From the NCBI GenBank assembly GCA_963803295.1, contig CAWDMC010000023.1:124001-188000 (forward strand): DNA of 64,000 nucleotides, given 5' to 3'. Numbering within the stretch: the stretch's first letter is position 1; every line of letters begins with the position of its first letter. The notes under the pieces are model-generated. The model was not told the DNA's origin. It did no database searches and saw nothing but the letters and a program-made list of their open reading frames with translations. Of this stretch, positions 35,399 to 43,790 are shown piece after piece. The position numbers and the translations under genes were made by a program. Source of the stretch: CAWDMC01 sp963803295 (lineage in GTDB: Bacteria > Acidobacteriota > Terriglobia > UBA7540).

Positions 35399-38300
35399 AT
35401 GAGGAGCAGCAAGCTTTCGGGTGGCGCATTTCTTCTGGTTATTTCCCTCTTGCTTGTCGTCAACGGCGCCTATCTCGCGGCATTCAGTAATCCCTCGCTG
35501 TTCTATATCATCAACAGCTTTCTACATCCCGCCCTGGGGATCTTCGTGGGCTTTCTGCTCGCGCTCTTCGTAGCCAGGCGTCGCCAGGCATTCCGGGATC
35601 TTGTCGGACGGGTCACGCTGGCCCTTCTGATGCCAGCAGGCATATTCGGGATCTATCTCGCTGTTGTGGGCATGACGCGCCCGCACAGCATGGCGCTCTA
35701 CCTCCACGTCGGGTTTGCCATCGCGGGGCTATTCTTCGTATTGGTGTTCCTGCGCAGCCGGGCCCGCGAGTCCAGTCCCCCTATCGTCGGCGATGCCCGT
35801 GATCCGAGCGATCGTGGATGGCGGCAGGCGGCAAGCTGGAGCGCCGGGGTCATGATCGCCGCGCTCGCCTTCTACACCGCGGCGGCGCTCGCCCAGCATT
35901 ATTCCCCCAACCCCAAATACATCATCCGCAATCCGCTGGCAACGCCGACCAGCATGCAGGAGGAGGGCGCGGGTCCAAACAGCCTGCTGTTTCCCAGCTC
36001 TGCCCGCACTTCGGATGGCAAGCCGATCAAGTCCACCTTCTTCATGAATTCGGAAGCCTGCCAGCGTTGCCATCCTGACATTTACGCGCAGTGGCAGAGC
36101 TCGATGCACCACTTTGCCTCCTTCAACAACCAGTGGTATCGCAAGTCGGTCGAGTACATGCAGGACACCATCGGCATTAAGCCTTCGCTGTGGTGCGGGG
36201 GCTGCCACGATCATGCGTTGGTAATTGCCGGTCAGATGCAAACGCGTCCGATCCGCGAAATTGAGGACACGCCCGCCGGCCAGAACGGTCTCGGTTGCAT
36301 GTCGTGCCACGCCATCGTGCACGTGGACAGCACCATGGGTCAGGGCGGATTCACTTTCGAATATCCGAAGCTGGCGGAGCTTGCTGAAAGTCGTAGTCCT
36401 GTGCTGCGCTGGCTGCACGACTACCAGGTGCGGCTCGACCCCAAACCCCATCGCAATGCTTTCCTCAAGCCTTTCCACCGCGAGCGTCAGCAGGTGGCTG
36501 AATTCTGCTCGGCTTGCCACAAGGTGCACCTGGATGTGCCCGTGAATCATTACCGCTGGATTCGCGGTTTCAATGATTACGACAATTGGCAGGCCAGCGG
36601 CGTCTCGGGACAAGGTGCGCGATCGTTCTACTATCCGCCCAAGCCCATGGTTTGCGTTGATTGCCACATGCCGTTGACACCGTCCAAGGACATGGGCAAC
36701 ATCGCCGGGCAGGTCCACTCGCACCGCTTCCCTGCTGCCAATACCGCCGTGCCGGCCAGTTACGGCGATACAGCGCAGCTCCAGGCGGTGGAGAGTTTCT
36801 TGAAAGGCGCGCTGAGCGTGGACATCTTCGCCCTGGCGGAAGAACCCGCGAGTGAAGCGGCCAGTGTCGAAACGTCAGCGGCCGGTTCCGGAGTGCCTCA
36901 ACTATCGAGCAGCTTTGCGGCCGGCGAGGAATCGTCTATTGGAATGACGGCGCAGACCACGACGACCGCTGCGCCAGTGAAGCTGATCGCGCCGCTGGGC
37001 CGGGCGGGGGCTTTCCTGCATCCGAGCCAGACGGCGCGCGTTGAAGTGGTTGTCCGCACCCGGAAGGTCGGCCACTTTTTCCCGGGTGGAACCGTCGACG
37101 CCTTCGACGTGTGGCTCGAGCTACAGGCCCGCGACAGCAAGGGGAAGGTTATTTTCTGGAGCGGCGAGACGGCCAACAACGGCACCGGCCCCGTAGACCC
37201 GGGCGCGCATTTCTACCGGTCGCTGCAACTCGACGCACACGGCAACACGATCAACAAGCGTAACGCCTGGTCGACGCGTGCCACCTTGTACGCGCGTTTG
37301 ATCCCGCCCGGTGCCGCCGATACGGTCCACTTTCGGCTCAAGGTGCCGAAGGACTGCGGCAATAGGATTACGTTGACGGCCAAGCTGAACTATCGCAAGT
37401 TCAGTTGGATCGAAACCCAATTCGCTTTTGCCGGTGTGCGGGATCCGGCTGAGCCGCATCCCGATGTTACTCCGAGCTATGATGACGGACACTGGCTCTA
37501 CAACGGCGACACCTCGCACGTTTCGGCCCGCTACAAAGAGATCGCCAATGTTCCCATCGTAGTGGTGGCCGAAGATACTAAGACCATCCCGGTTGCGGCA
37601 AGCCAATCCGCCATTGCGGCGCCGTTCGACGAGAATATCAAGCTTGATGCCGCTGACTGGGAGCGGTGGAACGACTACGGCATCGGATTATTGCTGCAGG
37701 GCGATCTGAAAGGGGCGGAGCGTGCCTTTTCAATGGTCACCCAGGTAGCGCCCAAATACGCCGATGGATACGTGAATGTGGCGCGCGCGCGGGTGCAGGA
37801 GGGCAACACCGAAGCCGCGAAGCCCATGCTGGAAAAGGCGCTAGCCCTCAATCCCAAGCTGGGCAGCGGTCATTACTTCTCGGGACTCGCCCTCAAGGTC
37901 GATGGCGCTTACGGCGGCGCCTACGATGAATTCGCGAAGGCGGCGGCCCGCTATCCGAACGATCGCGTCAACCGCAATCAGATGGGGCGCATGCTGTTTT
38001 TGCAGCGCAAATACCATGATGCGGTGGCCGAGTATCAGAAAACCCTGGCTATCGATCCCGAGGATCTCGAAGCGCATTACAATCTCATGCTGTGTTACCG
38101 TGGCCTTGACGACGATGCCAAGGCATCACGCGAGGAGAGGCTGTATCTGCGCTTCAAGGCTGACGAGGCTTCGAAGAGTATCACCGGTCCCCGCATCCTG
38201 AAGCATCCTGAAGACAACAACGAGGCCCAGCCCGTTCACGAGCACGACTCGATCGCGCTGGAACCGTCGGCCGTCTTTCAGGCCTATCAGGGCATGAACG

Positions 38301-38422
38301 TGAATTGGGCCTGGCCTGAAAAAGAGCAGGTAAATCCGGTGTTATCGTTGAAGGCTGGAAGCCGGAAGCGGAAGCGTACCCTGCTGGCCGGGACAGGGAA
38401 ATTCTTAACAAGCAGCAAGTAG
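35399..38422 (+). CDS. Membrane-anchored five-heme cytochrome c with TPR repeats
   Basis: 1007 aa; ATG 35399 with AGAAGG upstream. Four to five hydrophobic helices fill residues 8-175 (SGGAFLLVISLLLVVNGAYL; HPALGIFVGFLLALFVA). The periplasmic part has five CxxCH heme sites: CQRCH (221), CGGCH (266), CMSCH (300), CSACH (370), CVDCH (419), in a cytochrome c554-like setting (EACQRCHPDIYAQWQSSMHH). A beta-rich domain comes next and TPR repeats occupy about 750-900 (PKYADGYVNVARARVQEGN; AEYQKTLAIDPEDLEAHYNL). It is followed after 14 bases by a Tat-exported CRTAC1 protein, so the pair is co-transcribed. An electron-transfer role is inferred; donor and acceptor unknown. Confidence 0.85.
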   Translation: MRSSKLSGGAFLLVISLLLVVNGAYLAAFSNPSLFYIINSFLHPALGIFVGFLLALFVARRRQAFRDLVGRVTLALLMPAGIFGIYLAVVGMTRPHSMALYLHVGFAIAGLFFVLVFLRSRARESSPPIVGDARDPSDRGWRQAASWSAGVMIAALAFYTAAALAQHYSPNPKYIIRNPLATPTSMQEEGAGPNSLLFPSSARTSDGKPIKSTFFMNSEACQRCHPDIYAQWQSSMHHFASFNNQWYRKSVEYMQDTIGIKPSLWCGGCHDHALVIAGQMQTRPIREIEDTPAGQNGLGCMSCHAIVHVDSTMGQGGFTFEYPKLAELAESRSPVLRWLHDYQVRLDPKPHRNAFLKPFHRERQQVAEFCSACHKVHLDVPVNHYRWIRGFNDYDNWQASGVSGQGARSFYYPPKPMVCVDCHMPLTPSKDMGNIAGQVHSHRFPAANTAVPASYGDTAQLQAVESFLKGALSVDIFALAEEPASEAASVETSAAGSGVPQLSSSFAAGEESSIGMTAQTTTTAAPVKLIAPLGRAGAFLHPSQTARVEVVVRTRKVGHFFPGGTVDAFDVWLELQARDSKGKVIFWSGETANNGTGPVDPGAHFYRSLQLDAHGNTINKRNAWSTRATLYARLIPPGAADTVHFRLKVPKDCGNRITLTAKLNYRKFSWIETQFAFAGVRDPAEPHPDVTPSYDDGHWLYNGDTSHVSARYKEIANVPIVVVAEDTKTIPVAASQSAIAAPFDENIKLDAADWERWNDYGIGLLLQGDLKGAERAFSMVTQVAPKYADGYVNVARARVQEGNTEAAKPMLEKALALNPKLGSGHYFSGLALKVDGAYGGAYDEFAKAAARYPNDRVNRNQMGRMLFLQRKYHDAVAEYQKTLAIDPEDLEAHYNLMLCYRGLDDDAKASREERLYLRFKADEASKSITGPRILKHPEDNNEAQPVHEHDSIALEPSAVFQAYQGMNVNWAWPEKEQVNPVLSLKAGSRKRKRTLLAGTGKFLTSSK

Positions 38423-38436
38423 CAGGTAGCTTGGGC

Positions 38437-40155
38437 ATGGCTAATAATCGCCGCGACTTTCTAAAAACCTGTTTGGCTGCTGCAGCGTACGCCGGCATCG
38501 AAGGTTCCGATCTTTTTGCCTCCGCCGGTGCACCGGGCGTGCCCCTCCATTACCTGGATATTACCCGTGATGCCGGCATCAACTTTGTCCACAATACAGG
38601 CGCTTTCGGCAAGCGCTATCTGCCCGAAACCATGGGCGCGGGCTGCGCGTTTATTGATTACGACAATGACGGCAAGCCCGACATCCTGCTGGTGAACGGC
38701 ATGGATTTCCCCGGCCACAAGCGACGTCGCACGACCATGAAGCTGTACCACAACAACGGCAACGGCACCTTTGCCGATGTGACGGCGAAAGCCGGGTTGG
38801 ACGTCGAGATGTACGGCATGGGCGTAGCCGTGGGCGACTACGATAACGACGGTTGGGACGATCTTTACATCACGGGCCTGGGCGAGGCGCGGCTGTTTCA
38901 CAACGATAAGGGACGATTCGACGACGCGTCCAAAGGAGCGGGTGTAAACAACACCGGATTTGGCGCGAGCGCCGCCTGGTTCGATTATGACCGCGATGGC
39001 CGTCTCGACCTTATCGTCACCAATTATGTCAAGTGGTCGGAAAAGGATGACCTGTACTGCTCGCTTGACGGTCACAACAAGTCCTACTGCACACCGGAGG
39101 CTTACAAGGGCGACAGCTGCCGGCTCTATCACAATCTCGGCAATGGCCGTTTCGAAGACGTCACCGAGAAGGCGCGCCTTTACGATCCGACCTCGAAATC
39201 GCTGGGGATCGCCATCATCGACTACGATCTCGACGGTTGGCCGGATATCGCAATTTCGAATGATACCCAGCCCAATAAGCTCTATCGCAATAAGCGCGAC
39301 GGCACCTTTGCGGAGCAGGCCGTGCAGGCCGGAATCGCTTTTAGCGAAGATGGCATAGCACGCGGCGCCATGGGAATCGATGCCGGTGATTTTGACCGGT
39401 CAGGGTATCCGAGTTTGGCCATCGGCAATTTCTCCAATCAGATGATGGGGCTCTACCACAATGAGCGGAACCGGTTCTTCATCGATGTCGCTCCGGCCAC
39501 CACCATCGGCCGCGCCAGTCTGCTCTCGCTGTCGTTTGGGCTCTTTTTTCTGGACTTCGATCTTGACGGCCTCGAAGACATTTTCGTGGCCAACGGCCAC
39601 ATCGAACCGCAGATCAACCGTATCCAGCCCCAAGTCACTTATGCTGAGACGCCGCTGGTATTTCGTAATCAGGGCAGGGATGGAACAGGTGATACCAAGT
39701 TCGAGAATGTTACCAAGCAGTTGGGCTTTGAGCGGAAGTTGGTGGGGCGCGGCGCCGCTTGTGCGGACATTGACAACGACGGCGCGCCCGACATTCTACT
39801 AACCAATAACGGCGGTCCGGCATACCTCTACCGCAACATCGGCGGAGCCCGGAATAACGCCCTGCGTATCAAGACAGTGGGTACTCGTTCCAACAAGAAC
39901 GGCATCGGAGCTGTCGTGAAGGTGCGGACACCAGGCGGCGCCAACTGGCAGATGGTCCACTCGGGCTCCAGTTACTGCTCACAATCGGAGCTGACGCTCA
40001 CCTTTGGCATGGGAAAGGAAACCGAGGCTCAGGAGGTTGAGATCGTATGGCCGAGCGGCGCTCACGACGGTCAGAAGAATCTGAAAGCGAACGCCACGTA
40101 TACGATCGAGGAGGGAGGTAAGATCCTGAGTACTGTGCCCTTCAAGAGGATCTGA
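38437..40155 (+). CDS. CRTAC1-family FG-GAP/UnbV protein with Tat signal
   Basis: 572 aa from ATG 38437. The twin-arginine start NNRRDFLKTCLAAAAYAG predicts Tat export. It has FG-GAP repeats with DxDxDG loops (FIDYDNDGKPDILLVNG; DYDNDGWDDLYITG; DFDLDGLEDIFVANGHIEPQ) and a C-terminal UnbV/ASPIC domain (NKNGIGAVVKVRTPGG; IVWPSGAHDGQKNL). It is close in layout and sequence to the lipoprotein at 28200-29978. Placed 14 bases after the multiheme cytochrome/TPR gene, it likely acts with it in the periplasm or at the surface. Biochemical role unknown. Confidence 0.9.
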   Translation: MANNRRDFLKTCLAAAAYAGIEGSDLFASAGAPGVPLHYLDITRDAGINFVHNTGAFGKRYLPETMGAGCAFIDYDNDGKPDILLVNGMDFPGHKRRRTTMKLYHNNGNGTFADVTAKAGLDVEMYGMGVAVGDYDNDGWDDLYITGLGEARLFHNDKGRFDDASKGAGVNNTGFGASAAWFDYDRDGRLDLIVTNYVKWSEKDDLYCSLDGHNKSYCTPEAYKGDSCRLYHNLGNGRFEDVTEKARLYDPTSKSLGIAIIDYDLDGWPDIAISNDTQPNKLYRNKRDGTFAEQAVQAGIAFSEDGIARGAMGIDAGDFDRSGYPSLAIGNFSNQMMGLYHNERNRFFIDVAPATTIGRASLLSLSFGLFFLDFDLDGLEDIFVANGHIEPQINRIQPQVTYAETPLVFRNQGRDGTGDTKFENVTKQLGFERKLVGRGAACADIDNDGAPDILLTNNGGPAYLYRNIGGARNNALRIKTVGTRSNKNGIGAVVKVRTPGGANWQMVHSGSSYCSQSELTLTFGMGKETEAQEVEIVWPSGAHDGQKNLKANATYTIEEGGKILSTVPFKRI

Positions 40156-40189
40156 CTCTCGTTGCAGGTCCCGGAGAAACTCGTCTCAC

Positions 40190-40275
40190 TACTGTCATTC
40201 CGAGCAACCGCAGGCGACGAAGAATCTTGTATCGAAATACCAAAGCGAGATCCTTCGCTTCGCTCAGGATGACAG
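40190..40275. repeat. Palindromic interspersed repeat
   Basis: Begins TGTCATTCCGAGC and ends GAGATCCTTCGCTTCGCTCAGGATGACA. The two ends are imperfect inverted repeats and the tail has its own small palindromes (TTCGCTTCGCTC). Similar units are known in many copies from environmental bacterial genomes (established pattern; exact copies here could not be counted). Only one copy is in the window. It lies between convergent genes. Confidence 0.6.
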
Positions 40276-40440
40276 CGAACGGGCTCGGAGAATAGGTTTG
40301 GAGGATTTTGGCGCCGTCCCTTAAACAAGAGGCTCGTCGGTGTTGCAGGTAGTATCCAGACTTTGTGCCTTTCAAAGTCTACGGCTTCTATATGGCGACC
40401 GAGCGAAAGCCGCAGGGTTTCTGTAAAGCAAAACCCTGCG

Positions 40441-41235
40441 TTACCTGGCCTCCTGGCGGCTCACCAGGAACAGCGCTTCGTTGTGAAGGATCTCAATGTC
40501 GTCCCCGTTGATTTTTGCCGCGAACCCGGCGCGATCGCCCGTGGCGGAATCCTCCATGAGCTTGCGTACCTGCTGATAGACCTTACCTTTGCTCTCGGGC
40601 CCCACGCCAGCCCGTTTCATCCACACATTGAATGAGCGCAAGCGGCGGCGTACGGACTGCCGGATCACTTCCAGGCCTTCAGCTTCCAACATCGCGAGGA
40701 ACGTGGTAAGCCGCATAGAAGCGGTGTGCGAGGGATCGCGCAGTCTTTCGATTTGATTATGCAGCTCGAACTTGGAATCGATTTCGGGTGCGAGGCTGTC
40801 GATAATCACGAGGCGGCCGGCAGGTTTCGAAACCCTGGCCATCTCTTTTAGCGCCAGGGCGGGCTTGGTCATGTGATGAAACGAATAGCGGCAGGTGACC
40901 AGGTCAAAGGCGCCGTTAGGGTAAGGCAATGCCTCAGCCTCGCCGCGCTCGAACGCCACATTTCTAATGCCCTGTTCCAACTCGGCCTTTCGCGCCTCGC
41001 GCAGCATCGCCTCGGTAAGGTCGATTCCGCGGGCAAAGAGCACGCGTGGCGCGAGCGCCAGAGTCAGGGCCCCCGGACCGCAGCAGACATCGAGCACCAG
41101 ATCGCTTGCCAGTGGTTTACCAAAGGCCACGTGCTCGGCCAGGATTTCGGGCGTGTCACGCAAGGCATATCGCGCAAATTCGCTTACCGTTTTAGTGAAT
41201 TGCTTCTGAACCGCTTCTTTTTGCTTCTTCGACAC
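40441..41235 (-). CDS. Class I SAM-dependent methyltransferase (UbiE-like)
   Basis: 264 aa from GTG 41235 with AAGGGA upstream; a further GTG at 41256 is possible. The Rossmann methyltransferase motifs are LVLDVCCGPGALTLALA (motif I), GIDLTEAML (acidic end of strand 2), FERGEAEALPY (motif II region) and FDLVTCRYSFHHM (motif III), as in small-molecule methylases of the UbiE/COQ5 group. The C-terminal 100 residues are helical. Substrate unknown. It may share a minus-strand transcript with the secreted unknown and lysS upstream (gaps of about 15 to 45 bases). Confidence 0.85.
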   Translation of the reverse strand: MSKKQKEAVQKQFTKTVSEFARYALRDTPEILAEHVAFGKPLASDLVLDVCCGPGALTLALAPRVLFARGIDLTEAMLREARKAELEQGIRNVAFERGEAEALPYPNGAFDLVTCRYSFHHMTKPALALKEMARVSKPAGRLVIIDSLAPEIDSKFELHNQIERLRDPSHTASMRLTTFLAMLEAEGLEVIRQSVRRRLRSFNVWMKRAGVGPESKGKVYQQVRKLMEDSATGDRAGFAAKINGDDIEILHNEALFLVSRQEAR

Positions 41236-41278
41236 AGGAGGTTCCCTTCGGCACACTGGGCCGAGGCTTTCCGGATTG

Positions 41279-41890
41279 CTATCCCTTAGGATGCCGGGGA
41301 CGTTCGGCCGGAAACTTGACTTCTACCTTGAACTTTATCCAATGAATTGCTCCGAGGTCTTCGGCGCGATCGGAAGTGTGCCCAGGCGTAATCTTCGAGT
41401 CTTCGATCCACAGTCGTCCCTTTCCCAAGGGAGACGATCCCAACTTGGAGAGAGCGTCGTCCACCTCCTGCTTAGAGGCAATGTACGGGTAGATGACCAA
41501 ATCCAGCCATTTACTTTCCGTCTCAAAATCGGCGCAATTTAGAACAAAACTGAACTCCCGCGGCGAATTGCGCACTGCCTCCTGAGCAGTTATGCCGTAT
41601 TGAGTGTCGAGGTAACGCATGTTCTGGAAGTGGTATGGCGGCGTGGCTATCGAGAGAAAATCGCCGCTCGAGAGATCGCAGGAATTGTCGTCCGGCAAGA
41701 TTTTAATAATCCAACCAGTGGTCCAATCTTGATTCGGCATCAACACAAAATCGAGCCCAGGACCAATACTTTTGCGATAGGATTGCCCTTCCGCAGCCTG
41801 GCCTTCAAAAGTAATGGAGCGGCCTTGTGATGTGGCGCCAAAAGTCGAAAGCGCGAAGAAAGTCAGAAACCAGGTAGCCAGTTTTCTCAT
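41279..41890 (-). CDS. Secreted protein of unknown function
   Basis: 203 aa. An N-terminal signal peptide (KLATWFLTFFALSTFGATSQG) precedes a beta-rich domain (ITFEGQAAEGQSYRKSIGPGL; GWIIKILPDDNSCDLSSGDF; FSFVLNCADFETESKWLDLVIYP). The visible cysteines (two) could form a disulfide. No family recognised, although the layout resembles small periplasmic proteins of Acidobacteriota. The start is 15 bases after the lysS stop on the same strand, so co-transcription is likely. Confidence 0.7.
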   Translation of the reverse strand: MRKLATWFLTFFALSTFGATSQGRSITFEGQAAEGQSYRKSIGPGLDFVLMPNQDWTTGWIIKILPDDNSCDLSSGDFLSIATPPYHFQNMRYLDTQYGITAQEAVRNSPREFSFVLNCADFETESKWLDLVIYPYIASKQEVDDALSKLGSSPLGKGRLWIEDSKITPGHTSDRAEDLGAIHWIKFKVEVKFPAERPRHPKG

Positions 41891-41905
41891 ACGGAAGCTG
41901 GTTGC

Positions 41906-43447
41906 TCATTCCTCGGTTTTCTCGGGCCGCAGCAGCGGGAACAGGATCACGTCGCGAATCGAGCGCGAATTGGTCAGCAGCATCGTAATCCGGTCGATGC
42001 CGATCCCCTCGCCGCCAGTAGGAGGAAGGCCGTAGCTCAAGGCGCGAATATAGTCTTCGTCGATGGCGTGCGCCGCCAGATCGCCCCGGTCGCGCAGCAG
42101 TTGCTGATATTGAAAGCGGCTCCGCTGCTCCGCCGGATCGTTCAGCTCGCTGAAGGCATTCGCTACCTCCATCCCGCCGATGTACAGTTCGAACCGCTCT
42201 ACCAGGTTCGGATCATCGGGTTTCTGTTTGGAAAGCGGCGAAACCTCCAGAGGGTAATCCAGAATGAATGTCGGCTGAATGAGATGCCGCTCCGCAACAC
42301 CCTCAAACAGCGCGGCCAGAGCAGCTCCTGGCGCGAGCCCTTCCTCGACCGCTTCGGCACCCTGGGAAACCGCCCATTGGTTGTAGGCGTCTACCCAGGG
42401 GAAAACCGTCCTCGTATCTTCAAGGTCGGCCAGAGTGGGATTTTTCCCCGCCTCCGGGGGCCAGTACTTTACCAGCGCTTCCTTCATCGTCAGCCGCTGG
42501 AACTCAGCAAAAGAGATGTGATATTCGCCGTAATCGAACTCGAGTGTGCCGTTCGCCGCCAGGGCGGCGTGGCGCAGCAGCCGTTCGGTAAGCGAGATCA
42601 TGTCACGATAGTCAGCGTACGCCTGGTAGAACTCCAGCATGGTGAACTCGGGATTGTGCTGGGTGGAGATGCCCTCGTTGCGAAAGTTGCGATTGATCTC
42701 GAATACGCGGTCAAACCCTCCCACAATCAGGCGCTTCAGGTAGAGCTCGGGCGCAACCCGCAGGTATAGGTCAATGTCCAGCGCATTATGATGGGTTACG
42801 AAAGGACGCGCCATGGCACCGCCCGGGAGCGACTGCATCATGGGCGTCTCGACTTCAAGGTATCCTTCCGATTCCAGCATTTCGCGCAGCGCCCGTATGA
42901 TCCGGGCCCGCTTCTCGAAGACGGGGCGAACCTCGGCGTTGACGATCAGGTCAAGATACCGCTGGCGGTAGCGGATCTCCACATCTTGCAGGCCGTGCCA
43001 CTTCTCCGGCATGGGCAGGAGCGCCTTGGCCAGAAACTGCAGGCGCTCGGCGTGCACGGTCAGTTCGCCCGTGCGCGTGCGGAATAGATATCCCTCGACG
43101 CCGACGAGATCACCGAGGTCGAGCAGCTTGTAAAGCTCAAAATCGCGGTCGCCGACCGCGTCGAGCCGCACGTAAATCTGCAAACGCGCGCCCCCGCTAG
43201 CGAGGTGCGCGAATCCGGCTTTGCCGTGAGGACGAATGGTCATGACCCGGCCGGCGATCTTCACGTGAGTCCGCTCGGCCTCAAGCTCCGGCGCCGTCTG
43301 TGAGGAGTATTTCGCCAGGATCTCCGGAATGCTGTGGGTGAACTCCCATTTGCGCGGATACAGCTCGTAGCCGAGCGCCGCGATGGCAGCCATTTTTTTC
43401 TCGCGCTGCTGAACCAAATCCGATGCTCCGTTAGTTGCTTGCGACAT
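41906..43447 (-). CDS. lysS: Lysyl-tRNA synthetase, class II
   Basis: 513 aa, standard length. Charges tRNA-Lys with lysine in the cytoplasm. The N-terminal OB-fold anticodon-binding domain is KIAGRVMTIRPHGKAGFAHL (about 66-85). The catalytic domain carries the class II motifs: motif 1 around RARIIRALREMLESEGYLEV, motif 2 FEINRNFRNEGIS and motif 3 GGEGIGIDRITML. RYLDLI and FTMLEFYQAYADY are also LysS hallmarks. It heads a minus-strand group with the secreted unknown and the methyltransferase. The start ATG is 13 bases before a TATACT box, giving a short leader. Confidence 0.96.
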   Translation of the reverse strand: MSQATNGASDLVQQREKKMAAIAALGYELYPRKWEFTHSIPEILAKYSSQTAPELEAERTHVKIAGRVMTIRPHGKAGFAHLASGGARLQIYVRLDAVGDRDFELYKLLDLGDLVGVEGYLFRTRTGELTVHAERLQFLAKALLPMPEKWHGLQDVEIRYRQRYLDLIVNAEVRPVFEKRARIIRALREMLESEGYLEVETPMMQSLPGGAMARPFVTHHNALDIDLYLRVAPELYLKRLIVGGFDRVFEINRNFRNEGISTQHNPEFTMLEFYQAYADYRDMISLTERLLRHAALAANGTLEFDYGEYHISFAEFQRLTMKEALVKYWPPEAGKNPTLADLEDTRTVFPWVDAYNQWAVSQGAEAVEEGLAPGAALAALFEGVAERHLIQPTFILDYPLEVSPLSKQKPDDPNLVERFELYIGGMEVANAFSELNDPAEQRSRFQYQQLLRDRGDLAAHAIDEDYIRALSYGLPPTGGEGIGIDRITMLLTNSRSIRDVILFPLLRPEKTEE

Positions 43448-43790
43448 AGAGGCTAATAAGTATAGAAGATCCGACAGAAAAGGGTAAAGGGCAAAGGGTG
43501 AGACAAAAGTTTAAAGAGTGAGAAACCAAGGTTGAAAGGTAAAGCGCGAAGGGCAAACTGCAAAGGGAAAGGGTTCGCCGGTGGGCGTCTGACCCGCGCT
43601 TGTGACCGGCGTCACTGAGCGAGAGAATCCAAATCACTACGCTATTGGTCTGAGCTGTAAGTCTGTCCGCTCCATGAGCGCCCGTAGCGCCTGGATGTTG
43701 TTGTCTTAATTATTGCGAGCCTCGTTACCCGAAGCCGGTCTTGCCATTGAGATCATCGGGGATCGAGAAAGATTGCAGCAAGGAGGCAGG
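43448..43790. repeat. Purine-rich low-complexity intergenic stretch
   Basis: 343 bases between divergent lysS and the activase gene. Bases 43475-43575 are made of degenerate AAAGGG, GAGTGAGA and GGCAAA units, without a fixed period. No gene, RNA or CRISPR-like structure is present. It must contain promoters for both neighbours. Confidence 0.5.

Noticed and set aside
43475..43600. Possible repeat array in the purine-rich spacer before the activase gene
   Set aside because: Units are degenerate with no constant period or spacer length; treated as low complexity.
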